NCBI GenBank assembly: GCA_023101725.1
Contig: JALJCO010009114.1
Coordinates: forward strand, 62,001 to 126,000
Length of the DNA stretch: 64,000 nt
Reading direction: 5' to 3'
DNA from: Atherinomorus stipes
Lineage: Eukaryota > Chordata > Actinopteri > Atheriniformes > Atherinidae
Part shown: piece after piece, positions 1 to 11,755 of the stretch
How positions within the stretch are numbered: the first letter of the stretch is position 1
Layout: each line of letters starts with the position of its first letter
Notes under the pieces: generated by a model
Told to the model about the DNA's origin: nothing
Databases searched by the model: none
Seen by the model: the letters and a program-made list of their open reading frames with translations, nothing else
Program-made: the position numbers and the translations under genes

Positions 1-35
1 ATCAGGACTCAGAAGTATGCTTAAAGCTCATGTAG

Positions 36-54
36 CATCCATCCATCCATCCAT
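36..54. repeat. (CATC)n microsatellite
   Basis: About four and a half copies of a CATC tetranucleotide in an AT-rich stretch. Simple repeat with no other signal. Confidence 0.85.
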
Positions 55-1113
55 TTTAAATATTTACTTCTATGCAAATAAAAAGACTAGACAATTTTGT
101 CTTCTGCAGTTTTATCAAGTTCCCCTCCCAAAAAATTACTTCCATAAAATTAAGAAAAGCTTTAAAAACATGTTTTATCAATATGGAAATAGAAGTGTTT
201 AATTTAGAGCTTGAACTCTTTCTCTTATCTCTTCTGGAGGGTGGTGTGGTGGGGAGAAAAAAACAGGCTTGGTCTGCAATAACAGAAGCAATGATTCTGT
301 GCCTCTGTCACGATGAAGTGTGCACTTCAGCTTGTGTTAATTAATACGGTCTAGCCTGATATGGAAATGAAGGAGCATCCTACTGATGGCGATGAGTGCA
401 AACAAGGGCATCTTTAAATGATGCTTTTTTTTTCCTGCTCATTATTTTATATCAATTTTATTTCAAGCATTTTTACACCCCATACAATGCTACATCTCAC
501 TGCAAGGCACATTGTATCTGAACTATTCTACCGTAAATACAATCATTGTGACCACTCAGTTAACTTTTAACCCTATGTTTTGGTTGACCTGCACAGAAAC
601 AATGTAATTGAGTTAATCTCTTCAGAAAAGACAATAAGTCAGCTTTTTTCCTCAGGAGCTGAGTGTTCTGCATATTCAGCACAAATCAGCACAGATGCAA
701 AACAAATGCTGACTGAAAGAGAAGTCAAGCGTTTGGCTAACTGAAGTCCTGAATGTTTTCCCCCAGGAGCTAAGAGGTGAAACTAGAACCTCAAGGACTG
801 TTAATTGCAAAACAGAGATGTAACTAACAATGGATTGAGTACCTATTGGGAGTACTGGGAGAGCGCCCAATTGGCTAATTTGGCTGGTAAAGCTAAGGAC
901 ACACTACGCGATTATTTGCCTGATTTTATCCAGGATTGTCAGTTGGGTGTAGTCTGTACCAGTTGGGGCTAGTTGGGTACAGACTGCTGCTACAATCTGT
1001 TAGTGTGTATGCTAAGTGACACAGATCTCCAAGTGTGTTATAGGAACCAACCCAACACAACTTCAGTCATATTCAATCAGATATGTTTGAAACCAAGACT
1101 GTAAAACAAAATT
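55..1113. other. Non-coding, no recognised feature
   Basis: AT-rich sequence with only short, featureless open frames on both strands. I see no exon-like frame, RNA gene or repeat that I recognise. It may be single-copy. Confidence 0.5.
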
Positions 1114-1330
1114 GATGTAGTATCTGGTCACCTCTGAAGAGGGGAAAGTGAAGCCAGTTGGGCGTTTCCCACCATCGCTATCTTGTTGTGTCGTGTGTGT
1201 CGTCACTCCTGGAAATTACTAAAATGGGCAAAGGCAAGGCCGCTCCGAGCCTTGGGGCAAATGATTGACAGCCTAGCTAAATGCTAACTGAACTAATCCG
1301 AAGTGAACAGGAATGAGCAAAGATAGGCGG
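1114..1330 (+). repeat. Interspersed repeat, copy 1 (partner at 36909)
   Basis: This stretch is clearly homologous to 36909-37090 in the same orientation. Shared blocks include GCCAGTTGGG, a run of GTCACTCC, AAATGCTAAC and a closing AACAAAGAT/AGCAAAGAT block followed by GGCGG. In the later copy the homology leads on into a block I recognise as common in fish genomes; here the continuation is missing or too diverged. No coding capacity is visible. The transposon class is unknown. Confidence 0.6.
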
Positions 1331-1739
1331 GTTTGATGTGGCCTGCAAGCCGCTATTTTGGGATGGCTGACATAGACGGTCTGCATGCATCAGGATTCAG
1401 CCAGGTGCAATCCAAGTGCCGATGTTGTGGGGCTGTGTTTAGCTGGCTGTTTACAAAGGAGGCTAAAGCTCCTCACCTCAGTCGGCTCTGGTTTGAATCC
1501 TGGCCTTGAGCTGCATGTCACTCCCTGGTCAACAAAGACCACCATACCAGGAAAAATATAAATAAATAGTACTGCAACTAACAGGTGTACTATGGCTGGC
1601 ATTGACTCTTCTGTGGGAAAAGAAACTAGCAGAAAACCATCAAACAGAGCTCAGACTGGCTTGAAGTGATAGTCCAGGATGTTGCAGCATCGCTCCTTTT
1701 TAAGGATGCTTGTCACACTGTTTGGAATTAAGACATAAT

Positions 1740-2413
1740 TTAAAGGATAACTTTCTTTCTTTTCAACCTGGACCTTATATCTAGGAGTATATACAGTATG
1801 TGCATTTACTCACTGGTAAAATTTCTGTATCACTTTGAGTCCTTCGGAAGATATTACGTTGAGTTGCCCTTCGGTGTACATCCAGTATAATGGCAGAGAT
1901 GGGGCAGTCACTATATAAGACATTATCTGCAGCAAAACTCCTTGATTTTTGCCAATACTCAAAGCAGAATGAATTTACGAATGAGTACTATTGTCCTGTG
2001 AGCCCAGATTTAGCTTTCCATTAGTTATCGGGGTGTTCTACACACTTTTCGGGGCCGCGCATTCACAATGTGTGCTTCCGTAGTACAGCTGAGAAAAGCA
2101 GTTCGCTACCCAGACAACAACAAAAACACAATCTGCGAAACTCTGAATTCACAGGACAAAAGTACTCATTCGTTTGTTCCTTCTGTTTAAAGCATTGATG
2201 AAATCAAGGAGTTTTGCTGCAGATAAAGTCTTATATAGTGGCTGCCCCGTCTCCGCCATTTTACTGATGCACACCGAAGCGCGACTCAACGTAACATCCA
2301 AAGGATGTTACGTTTCTGCATCCAAAGTGATGCAGAAACTTTACTGGTGAGTAAATGCACGTATACTCCTAGAAATAAGGTCCAGGTTGAAAGAAAAGAA
2401 AGTTATCCTTTAA
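1740..2413. mobile_element. Large foldback element flanked by TTAA
   Basis: The two ends are long inverted repeats. The left arm runs from 1740 to about 2010 and the right arm from about 2145 to 2413. After a TTAA at each edge both arms read AGGATAACTTTCTTT and continue colinearly through motifs such as AACCTGGACCTTAT, GCATTTACTCAC and AGCAAAACTCCTTGATTT. The arms are about 260 bp and look roughly 85 percent alike, which would form a very long hairpin. A local duplication around 2300-2340 (GATGTTACG and its complement) makes the right arm slightly longer. TTAA flanks are the hallmark of piggyBac-type insertion, so a non-autonomous TTAA element is the best reading. No transposase is inside. 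Confidence 0.85.
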
Positions 2414-5400
2414 GTTTGATTTTCATATTTTTCTATTCTCGTGGTTCTAGTTTTATGCAGGGACTCATGATATAACACAGAATAATCAACATTAAGCCTG
2501 AAGGTTGGAAAACTTGAGCTGTGTTCACACCAGCAATCTGACTTTTTGTTTTAATCGTATATAACCCATTTCAGTTTTTTTTTTTTTTGATAGTCTGAAC
2601 AGCACAAATCTGTTTTTTTCTAAACCAGTTCCATCCCACTTTCTGTATTTCTGAATCAGAAACATTTCTAAAGTTTTTTAAAGTGATATTTATTTTTATT
2701 CACATTAAAGTCATATTTAATCTTTTATGTCACTGAAGTGAGAAAGACATTACAAACAAAAAGTGTAAACAAACAAATATTGTAGAATTTGTTGATTCTG
2801 ATTGCACAACTTCAAAATTGATATATGAGCTTACACATGCAGCATCCATGTTTACTTCCATAAACTCAGCATGCTGCATGTGACATTGCGTCTGTCTCTG
2901 TGGAGTCGGGTGATATCAGGGCTATAGACTGTGCACACTGAGTCTGATAGAGGTCATGTTTGAGTTGAAAGATGAACAACCACACATACAAACAACCCAC
3001 AGAAAAAGAAAAAGTAAGCAAAAGATCGGGATGAAGTGTGATTTACAGAATGCATGTAGCATCAGCCTCTGGGGGACAGGGAGACTTGGATAATCTGGCA
3101 CTGCAAAAAGATTGAGAAGCACTAATGTATATCTATGAACGTTTTTGCTACTTTTATACAACTTTACTTGCAATTATATTTATTTTTTCATTTCACGCTG
3201 TTACATAAGAAGCAATTGAATGCTTCATATTTTCTGTTTCTCTGTCATTAATGTTCTTGTCACTTGCGGTGCTGCTCTGTGCACTCTCTCTTTTGGCTGC
3301 TGCCCATATTCTCATCATTATGGTAATGCATCAGCACAAGTGCTTCCTTATCTCTCTCCAGCGTGGACAGGTAGGTCTGGAGCATGAAGTTGCTTAATTT
3401 TTCAGGGCGGAAAAAAAAAAGGGAAAAAGAAAAGAGAAGAGAAAAAAAAAGTTGCCTAAAGTATCTGAGCAGGCACCAAATGCTAATCCAAACTTGATTC
3501 AGAGCTGGTAGTTTAATCTAACGAACTTTCTTTTTCACATGATTATGCATTGGTTTGGTATATTTGTGTGTGAGGAAAGAAGAGACAGATGTAATGAAAA
3601 TGTGTTTCTTAAGGGGGTTTGAATAGATGAGGTATGTGCATCAAAGAAATGGTTATTTTCATAGGAAAAACAATAAGCTAAATAAAAGATGAGAATATAT
3701 TGTAGGTGGAATCAGTGATAGGCAGTTACATATGAGCGTGTTAGCACAAAGCAACTACGATAAATTATATGTCATGACTACGGCTCTTTACGCTTGTTTG
3801 GAATTTTACTGCCCCCTAGTGGTAGAGACCTCTAAACCCCTAACAGCAGCTTTAATTATGTTTACTGGAGCTGAACTAATTACTGATTACTGAGGCAAAT
3901 GAACAGTTAAACAAAAAGAAAAGAATCTTGATACTGTAGCCAGCTTTTCATTGGAGGCACTGTGTCCCTAATATAGGGATTTATGCACTGACATTTGCCT
4001 TTATTTACCAGCCTTAAGCCCAGCATAAAATGGCAAAGTTTAGCCTTCTCTTATTTGCATGCAAGTGCCACATGAAAAAAAATTGTAGATGTGTGCCCAC
4101 AGTCACAGCATATTCAGTAGGATGTAATTAAAGAAGGAACTGTCCATAAAATGTACTTGTACAAGGTTAATCATAGCATAGTGCATGACACCCTCTGTCA
4201 CTCAATCAAATTCTGAGTTCTCTCCTGGTTTTAAAATCAAAGGACAGCTGTTAACTGTCTGTATCTGAGGTTTAAGCAGAATCGCACTGAATCTTAATTG
4301 AAGGAGGGCTGAAACACCACGTTCCGGCCCGATAAAAAAATCACATCCATTGATATTATGTAGGCAGTTCTCTTACAGTAAGGGGAAGTAATTTGGGAGA
4401 GTAGTTTATTAGCCCTCTGCCCTTTCAGCCAGATATGACCTTGCAGGCTTCTGTACCAGAGGACCAGCTGCAATCCATGATTCATTTAACACCTTCTGGG
4501 CGTCTAGAAGCACTCGAACCACATGCACTGTTGATTAAACGCTTTGTGCGAGAATTCATATTTAAAGCACACACCAAATGAAAATGAAGGATAACCAACC
4601 AAGCAGCAGAGCGTCATACAGAAGAGTGATGATGGGCAATTTATGAGAGATTCACTCCAATTTACAATTTATTCTGTAATCACAATGTTTCCTCTATATA
4701 CAGCATAATGTAATGCACATTTGAGAGTGGGTGGAATTATAAGGAATATGAGTAGGCTACTCACAAAATGATATAAATGTCATTACAGTGCATTCAAGCA
4801 AATCTAGCACAGGGAACTGGAGATTAGCCGCTGGGCGGGAACGCTCCACATATGCCCATAAGAGGCTGACAGAGTCACTGAGTGAATGAATGGGTGATTG
4901 AGCAAACTGCTGAAGTTCTTGTATGGTCCCAAGTATGGAATTTAGCTAAGGGTACATCTTTGAACTGGGCTGCAGTGAATTTCAAAAGGATCTGTAAAAC
5001 CCTGTTTCCTCCCAAAGCTTCCAGTGGTGAAAAAAACAAATAAAAGGAAAAAAAGAAAAAAAAAAAAAAACACTCTCTGCAGTTTTATAGCTGCAAAAAA
5101 TAAAAGATGTAATTTATATTTGTTGATTCCTGTTGATGCCTGTCTTCTCTGTCAGCTCTTCCAGCTTTGGATGTTCTGTAAAATATCCTTGATTTCTTCA
5201 GTAGTTGGCTCTTGCAGGAACATTGCACTTCTCAGGCTTAATACAGCATCACCAGCAGTTTGCTGATAGAAGCCATCAATCACGTTGGGTTCAAGGGTGT
5301 ACATCAGGTCTGTGCTTCATGGTCACGCTTCCAGATCTAACACTCTGTCCCTCCATCTGCTGTAGACCTCCTTCAAGTGTCATTTTGCATCTGGCTGGGT

Positions 5401-6155
5401 GATAGCTTTGTTTGTTAAATTTCCAAATGCTACAGTTTTATCAGTCCTTTGAGCAGACCACTCTCTTTTCTTTTCCTTTTGTACCTATGAGCACTCATAT
5501 CAGTGTTCCACAACTGAATGGATAAAGTGAGGCTTACATAATAAAGCCTATCCCTTTCATTATATTATCTTCAAAGCTAACGGTTACTGCTCACATTTTA
5601 AATCTTTGTGATTACAGTACACATATTTCTGCATTTTAATGGTCAGTTTAAGATTTCAGGCATAGCATGCACAACTATTTTTGTTTGGGACCATATTTCT
5701 TGCAAATCTGGCATTTATTTGTAGAGAACTTTAAATTAATAGCTTAAAGACAGCTCTGTCCTTTCATTTAAATATTTCCGTGCCTGTGAGTTTATGTTGA
5801 CAAATGCAATGCATGAACTTGTGCATGCAATTTGCAAATAGCCCACATGATATTTGCTACAATTACACTATGAAAGGATATCCAAAAGACTAATGAATCT
5901 TGTTTTGATCCTCAATGATTGGACGTTGCAGGGTGCACTCATACATAAATGCATGCACTTGTGTTTTTATGTGCAAGTTTGTGTGTTTATTTCCACAAAA
6001 AGGATGTAATATGGCGATAACTAAGTTTACTGCAACTGCAAGACCAGATACTGTATACTGTAGGTGCACTGAAAACAGAAAGTACTTTTATGCAGCTACA
6101 TATGTACAACTACATAACTACATACAAGTAAATCTTTAGGAAAGTTTTATGATAA
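2414..6155. other. Repeat-poor non-coding stretch
   Basis: No supported gene. Purine-rich low-complexity tracts lie at 3411-3451 and 5030-5071. At about 3040-3128 the reverse strand begins with AGTGCTTCTCAATC, which resembles a hAT-type terminus, but I could not find a matching other end. A perfect octamer ATTTGCAT sits at 4053-4060 inside a partly palindromic TTATTTGCATGCAAGTG. The remainder looks single-copy. Confidence 0.45.
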
Positions 6156-6245
6156 TATATCTTTTATTTATTTAACCTTTATTTAACTAGGCAAAGACAT
6201 TAAGAACAAGATTCTTATTTACAATGCTGGCCTGGCAAGTGCCAT
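6156..6245 (+). repeat. Teleost dispersed repeat terminus
   Basis: Contains CCTTTATTTAACTAGGC followed by AAGAACAAGATTCTTATTT and ending in GCCTGGC. This resembles a terminal block widely dispersed in fish genomes (family known to me by its sequence, class not certain). It sits immediately left of the Tc1 remnant. Confidence 0.5.
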
Positions 6246-6532
6246 AGGCACCTGTAGACTGTATATACAGTGGTAAAAAAGTATTGAACACGTCAAATAT
6301 ATTTCTAGAGCTATTGACAAATTTTTCACCAGAAGTTGGCAACAACCCAAGCAATGCACACATACAAATAAATCCAAACATTTATGTCCATAGATTAAGT
6401 TATGTGTAATATAGTGAAATGACACGGGGAATAAGTATTGAACACATAAAGAAGTGGAGGCGCAAAAAGATATAGAAAGCCAAGAAAGCAGCTGGAGCTC
6501 CAGAAAGACCTGGAGTCTGCAGGTTCAGTTGT

Positions 6533-7258
6533 TTGAGAGAAAAAAAGAAGTATGCACTCAACCGCCATGGTCTTCATGCATGCACACCACGCAAGACTCA
6601 ATTTCTGAAGAAAAAGCATGTTGATGCTTCGTCTGAAGTTTGCAACACAGCATCTGGACAAACCCATGACATTCTGGGAAACATAGTCTGGTCAGATGAG
6701 ACCAAAACTGAACTCTTCGGATGTCATAAGATACAACATGTTTGGAGGAGAAATGGCACCGCACTTGAGCCCAAAAACACCATAGCAACAGTGAAGTTTG
6801 GAGGTGGGAATATCATGGTGGGGGCTGTTTTTCAGCATGTGGTACTGGCAGACTTCATATCACTGAAGGAAGAATGAATGGAGAAAAGTAGAGAGACTTT
6901 CTGGACCAGAATCTGCTGCCATCTGCAGCTGCTGAAGATGAAAAGAGGCTGGATCTTTCAGCAAGACAACCATCCCAGCCAAGGAAAAAAATTCAATTCA
7001 ATTCAATTCAACTTTATTTGTATAGCGTCCATTCATGACAGTGTCACCTCAGGGCGCTTAAACAGACAGAAAACACTCAACTGGTTTAAGAAAAAGAAAA
7101 TGAAGCTGCTAGAATGGCCCAGTGAATCACCTGAACTGAGAGAACTGTAGATCTGAGTTCACGGAAGAGACCCCAGAGCCTTGAAGATTTGAAGGCAGTT
7201 TGTGTGGAAGAATGGGCCAAAATCACACCTGATCAGTGTATTCCACTGGTTTCTGCAT
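6533..7258 (+). pseudogene. Tc1/mariner transposase, broken
   Basis: The frame encodes the DDE-domain block WSDETKTELFG at residues 53-63, so the first catalytic aspartate is still present. It continues with RRNGT, GGGNIMVGAVF and, after an in-frame TGA at 6875-6877, GWIFQQDN, which carries the second aspartate. Beyond an 80-bp repeat insertion the frame resumes with LNWFKKKKMKLLEWPSESPEL, corresponding to the family's LEWPSQSPDLNP block. The PIENLW segment that should hold the third acidic residue is deleted. The final part, EDLKAVCVEEWAKITP, is in another frame. The N-terminal helix-turn-helix DNA-binding region is absent. This is a clear dead transposase rather than a host gene. Confidence 0.85.
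6989..7068 (+). repeat. ATTCA-type dispersed repeat inserted in Tc1
   Basis: The insert starts with tandem ATTCA units and continues CTTTATTTGTATAGCG. This is a widespread fish repeat terminus, usually seen as (TTCAA)n then TTTATTTATATAGCGCC. It interrupts the transposase between the codons for SQG and TLNW. A GAAAA target duplication is visible at 6984-6988 and 7069-7073, consistent with retrotransposition or another 5-bp duplicating mechanism. Confidence 0.7.
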
Positions 7259-7288
7259 ACAGAAGCTAGACACTTGCAAATCACTATA

Positions 7289-7743
7289 GCCCCGTTTCCA
7301 CCTACGGATCTGGGTCGGGTTGGGTCGGGCCAGGCCGGGTTGGGTGGGTTTTGGTAGTTTATGTTGATTTCACGTTGCGTCCCCACAGCAAACTGTACCC
7401 TTATCCTGGAGGCAGAGCATTAACCGGATAGCACTGCTATGTGATAGCGTGACATCATTGCTGTGCAACACCTTTCAACCAAAGCACCGCACCACACGTG
7501 AAAGAAACCCCTGCTTTGTTTTTACGCCGGGTCACACGGGAGTGACAGATTTTTCAACAAATCAAGGGACCTCTTTGGTCCGGATCGGTTAGATCAGTAG
7601 TACCCCTCCAGAAGGGTACCAAAAACGTATGTCGGGTCAGGTCGGATATAAGGGTACCCATCTCAGTTTTTATCTGTGGAGACGCAAAAAAACGTGGACC
7701 GATCCGGCCCGACCTGACCCAGACCTGCTGGTGGAAACAGGGC
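7289..7743. mobile_element. hAT-type MITE with CCCTGTTTCCACC ends
   Basis: The ends are inverted: GCCCCGTTTCCACC on the left and, on the complement of the right, GCCCTGTTTCCACC. Just inside both ends are runs of GGGTCGGG or its complement CCCGACC, extending the imperfect stem. Length is 455 bp with no transposase. A clean 8-bp target duplication is not visible, so the hAT assignment rests on end sequence only. Confidence 0.75.
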
Positions 7744-9434
7744 TTAAAACTTATCTAACCTGCATTATGCAACTTTGATAACAGAAATGTTTATGGGTGG
7801 AAAAGATTCTTCTTAATGCCAGAACACTGAAGCCAGCTACAGCCAAACTCACCCTCTTTTCAATGCAATGTCACACTAATTCACACTTAAGTTCATGGCT
7901 CCGATGGTCATGAGACCATAACATGCCGTGTTTGACGTCATTGACCTTTGCATAGCATAGAAACACCAAAGGTTCTTACACCTGGGAACTTCCCTGACAG
8001 TTGAGCTGTGGAGTCCTTTTGGTTGAGTGGAGATGAGTGTCTTCAGGACTAAAACAGAGGGTAAGCAGCTGTCTTTTGGCTTAATCTTAGGTAACTCATC
8101 ATCTTCACCTGCACATGAATCTTCTGCTGGAGCATTTTAATGAAAAAGACAGAAACAAGGTTTCTATTAGCAGGAGTATGAAGATGGAGGAGAAATTATT
8201 GACTAGGTCCAGAAACCCCATCACTATTATTTATTTATTACACAGAGCTGGGACATGATAAATATCTAACTGGATTGTATTTCAGTATGTACCAAAGTGT
8301 AGCTTATGTATACATAAATATTTTTTTTTTTTAAAAAGAAAAATTGGAGACAATTATTTTGAGAGTTCTTTCGAGGGCTCACAAAAGTCAGTCCTCTAAT
8401 GCTCTAATGCTAATCAAATAAGGATTAGCATTAGAGGACTATCATTAAAATGCTGACCTGAAGAGCATTGATTGCATTAAAATTGCATTAGTATTAGAGC
8501 ATCAATTAGTGTGAGTATCGTTTATGTACAACCAACTTCACGCAGGATTGTTACAGACAGACAGACAGACAATATGACAGCCAGCTCATTCATAGCAGCT
8601 GGACCTATATTGATTTTGCCATAACTAGCTGGCTACTGTCACAGAGTGACTTAACACAGTTTTTTTTTTCTAAGAACTTTAGATTCAAACGATCTAATCA
8701 CATTGTACAATCATTTTTGGAGACATTGTGATAGTATTTCACAAGCAAGTGCACTAGAGCGACTTGGAAATAAGCCCGGAACCTTTTTTTTTTCTTTTTA
8801 AAATTGCCATTTTATCATTAACGAGAAACGTTGTGTGATTTAGAGGCCTGAGAGTCTGACTTATAGCAATAGTTATGATGCTGGATGGATACCATAGAAA
8901 CTGCATGGGTCATCATCTGTCCCCTTCCATTTTGAGAGTTGTTAACTGTCCTCTCACTTTGCTCTGCTCTTTGACCTGTGGCGGGTTAACTAGATAAATA
9001 AATCATTCAGATATGTCACATCTCCGAAAATTAGTGAGAATCAAATTTGAAATCTAACGGTGGACTTAGAAGACATAGATCTCTGTCTAACATTGCAGTC
9101 ATGCAGTTTAAAAGATAAAGACTTTTCAAATGAAGTAACACTCTATGTTTTATGTAGTATTACAGCTGTGGTTGAATATTTGCTGACTCAAAAACAAACT
9201 ATAGACTAGATTTTTGAGGATAGCTGAATCAAACAATAGACACAAACATTGAAATTGTAAACCCAAGCTTGATTATTGTCTAAATGCGTTTGTGTTTTGG
9301 CTTTTTAAAAAAGTAGAAAAACAAAAAAAACAAAAAAAAAAAAAAAAAAAATATCCCTGCCCAAACCTGAAGAGACCTAAAACTAAAGTACACTACCATT
9401 TAAAAAACTTTAACTTTTAATTAAGGGTCTAAAA
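7744..9434. other. Non-coding, simple repeats and one hairpin
   Basis: No gene supported. It holds a short (ACAG)n tract at 8553-8571, an A-rich stretch of about 18 As near 9332-9350 and the hairpin at 8391-8439. Otherwise the sequence is AT-rich and unrecognised. Confidence 0.5.
8391..8439. other. Hairpin with 8-nt tandem duplication in one arm
   Basis: The right arm 8423-8439 (GATTAGCATTAGAGGAC) is exactly complementary to the left arm once one copy of a duplicated TCTAATGC unit is looped out. The loop is AAATAAG. Further TAATGC-like motifs follow to about 8505. No transcript can be inferred. Confidence 0.75.
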
Positions 9435-9599
9435 CAGGGGTGGGCAACTCTGGTCCTCCAGAGCTGGCATCCTGCAGGTATTAGGAGTTTCCCTGTGGCA
9501 ACACACCTTGTGACTTGTGCAGAGCTTCACATCAAGCTCTGCACAATTACCCATTGATTGGAGTCAGGTGTGTTGCAGCAGGGAAACTCCTAATACATG
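9435..9599 (+). mobile_element. hAT-derived fish repeat, left half, with long hairpin
   Basis: It begins CAGGGGTGGGCAACTCTGG, then GGTCCTCCAGAGC and ATCCTGCAGG. This is the start of a common non-autonomous hAT family in fish. The inner part 9479-9595 is a near-perfect hairpin: a 17-bp outer stem (TATTAGGAGTTTCCCTG), a CAACACACC stem, and an inner GTGCAGAGCTT stem around a CACATC loop. The expected far terminus is missing, so the element is truncated on the right. Confidence 0.75.
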
Positions 9600-9749
9600 T
9601 TACAGCACTTTTTAAAATATTTCTGTCCACACTTTATTAACTGAACTAAACTGAACTAAGAGGCATTAATATCTGATGATCATTGGCAGCTTTCAGATTA
9701 ATCTTCTGGTTAATCTGGTTAATCTCAAAAATAGAGCGACGAGACAGAA

Positions 9750-10290
9750 ACATTTCTGTACCTGTAGGTACATTTTTTACAAAAGTTCTCTCAAAAGTAC
9801 AACATTGGTCTTTATGAGGCCAGAAGTACCTATATACTATGACAAAGGGTCCAAAGTAATATAAAGTACAAATTTGTACCATTTCAACCCTAAGGGTACC
9901 TGCAGCATTGAAAAATGTGCGTAGCTTGTACAATAACTATAAATAGCAGTAACAGTAGTATAATTATAGTTATTATATCATGATTTTCAGAATAATCATA
10001 GTAATCATAGTAATAATTATATGTATAATTATATTTGTGTTTGGCCTAATATTTATATAATAATTATTTATTTATTATTAGCATCTTTGATTGTTGTCAT
10101 TATCTCTATTTTATTGACTTTTATTCATCATTTTTAATTAGTTTAATTGTACTTTAACTCATACAGCTTGATAAGGTACACGAATGGACCAGGACTGCAG
10201 GGTACAAAAATGCCTTTCAAAAAGCAACACCCCCAGCGACAAGCTTTGTACCCTTTTAAGTACAAATTCGTACGTCTAATTTTGAGTGTG
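9750..10290. repeat. GGTACC-rich dispersed repeat
   Basis: Two clusters of GTACC/GGTAC motifs, at about 9755-9910 and 10170-10275, flank an extremely AT-rich core. The pattern (GTACAAATTTGTACC, AAGGGTACC, TTTGTACCCTTTTAAG) resembles a fish repeat family rich in such units. Exact ends were not found. Confidence 0.5.
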
Positions 10291-10307
10291 TGTAAATTTA
10301 GATCACA

Positions 10308-10337
10308 ATTTTTTAACGATTAATTGTGCAGCCCTAG
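10308..10337 (-). mobile_element. hAT-type terminal fragment
   Basis: On the complement this reads CTAGGGCTGCACAATTAATC, which fits the recurring start CAGGGCTGCACGATTAATCG of a hAT-derived fish MITE. Only this end is present. Confidence 0.55.
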
Positions 10338-11178
10338 TAGCACGCCATTTATTAAGATTATATTGTACCCTACTTTTTTTTTCATTTTTCTCTCTTGGGT
10401 ATTGAAGATACTGTTGAGTATCAGATATTTTACTGAGTAGTTTAAGATTTTAGTATTGCGAAAACTCTATTTCTTTGTATTACTGGATTACATTTTTTTC
10501 CTGGAGCAGTTTCTTTTTATATAATAGCATTCTTTACTCTGTCTCATCCCAACCTACCGAGACAGATGGCCACCTTCGCCGTGTCTGGTTCTCCTAGATC
10601 TTAATCCTTGCTAAAAGCAAGTTTTTCTTGTCAGTTGGTTTGTTTTCATGCACAGTAATGATACAGGGTTAACCTGATTAAAATCTTACTCTGTGTGATA
10701 TATTGCCATAGAAACAGCCCTTTTTGACCACTTTAATCCAACCAAATTCGTGTCAGACTATGCAAAAGTCAAATTAAGTTATGCAGAAAAAAAAAAAAAA
10801 AAAAAAACATTTTACCTGCATTTATGCTGGCACGTGCATACCTCATATCCTCTCTACATTCTACCAGAGTTTTTATGGCATCTGGTGACACACACTGCTG
10901 CTTTACGACACATGGGTTTATCTACACGCCTGCCAGGTCTGCTTATTAGCAGCAATCTTCTTTTTTTTTAAAGGATAGTTTCTTGTTTCTGACTTGTTTT
11001 CACTGATGATTTATGCTCGTTTATGTCCCTGGATTTGGGAACATCTGCTCCAACAGTAGGAACAACATGGCTGCTGATAACAGGTGAACAAAATAAATGG
11101 TGCAAAAAGCTTTGGAAAGATCAAGTCATCTCAGTACCGCTTAGAGTGACACTGGTGTTCTTGATTTGACCTCACTAT
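10338..11178. other. Non-coding, no recognised feature
   Basis: AT-rich sequence with an A tract of about 20 near 10788-10807. No repeat end or coding frame that I can support. Confidence 0.45.
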
Positions 11179-11541
11179 TAGGGATGAGTGATATTGGATT
11201 TTTGGCTGATATCCAATATGCCAATATTTTACATCTCATTTGGCTGATAACCTATACAGATATCAAGCAGAAAACGATGTAATATTCATTCCTTGTGCAA
11301 AATTGGTAAAATGCTTAAGCTGCATCTGCTGCAGATCTGGGAGTTGCTGGAGACATCATAATGTCACACAGTAGGCACGGACTTATGTTGTTCCCACACC
11401 CCATAGATTAAAAAAAAAAAAAGAAAAATAATGTTCCGTGGATTTTTCACCAAACAACGTCTGTTATTTATTGATCGATATCTGGCAAATAACGTCTGAT
11501 ATCCGTATTGGGCCGAGAATATTTTGCATCTCGGATCACTG
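11179..11541 (+). mobile_element. GATATT-rich non-autonomous DNA transposon
   Basis: It begins TAGGGATGAGTGATATTGGA and continues GGCTGATATCCAATATGCC. Near the other end is TCGATATCTGGC and CTGATATCCGTATTGGGCC. This pattern of GATAT/ATATC units at both sides of an unrelated core resembles a fish transposon family beginning TAGGGATGGGCGATATTG. No transposase is inside. Confidence 0.6.
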
Positions 11542-11612
11542 TAAATCTTTCTTACATGGAGGATTTTCAGTGTTAAAATGACTCCCTTTTTGTGCTAATT
11601 GTTTATGTAAAT

Positions 11613-11755
11613 CAGGGTTCACCATTGGTCCAGTGTCCTGCAAGTTTTAGATGTTTCCCTGCTGCAGCACACCAGATTCAAAAGAAATGGTTATCCAACA
11701 ATTTGTTAAGTTCTGCACAAGCCTCTTAATGGCCCATTAATTTGAGTATTATTGA
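11613..11755 (+). mobile_element. hAT-derived repeat, diverged fragment
   Basis: CAGGGTTCACCATTGGTCC, GTCCTGCAAGTTTTAGATGT and CTGCTGCAGCACACC follow the order seen in the family at 9435 and 47390. It is truncated on the right near 11755. Confidence 0.65.

Larger units (their letters stand above)
6268..7262 (+). mobile_element. Tc1/mariner element, 3' end lost
   Basis: The left end begins CAGTGGTAAAAAAGTATTGA directly after a TA dinucleotide, which matches the terminal repeat style of a common fish Tc1 family (CAGTGG...AAGTATTGAACACG). A second AAGTATTGAACAC lies at about 6436. A decayed transposase frame follows. The right terminal repeat was not found: recognisable sequence stops near 7262, shortly before a hAT-type element at 7289. 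A small repeat has inserted at 6989-7068. Confidence 0.85.
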
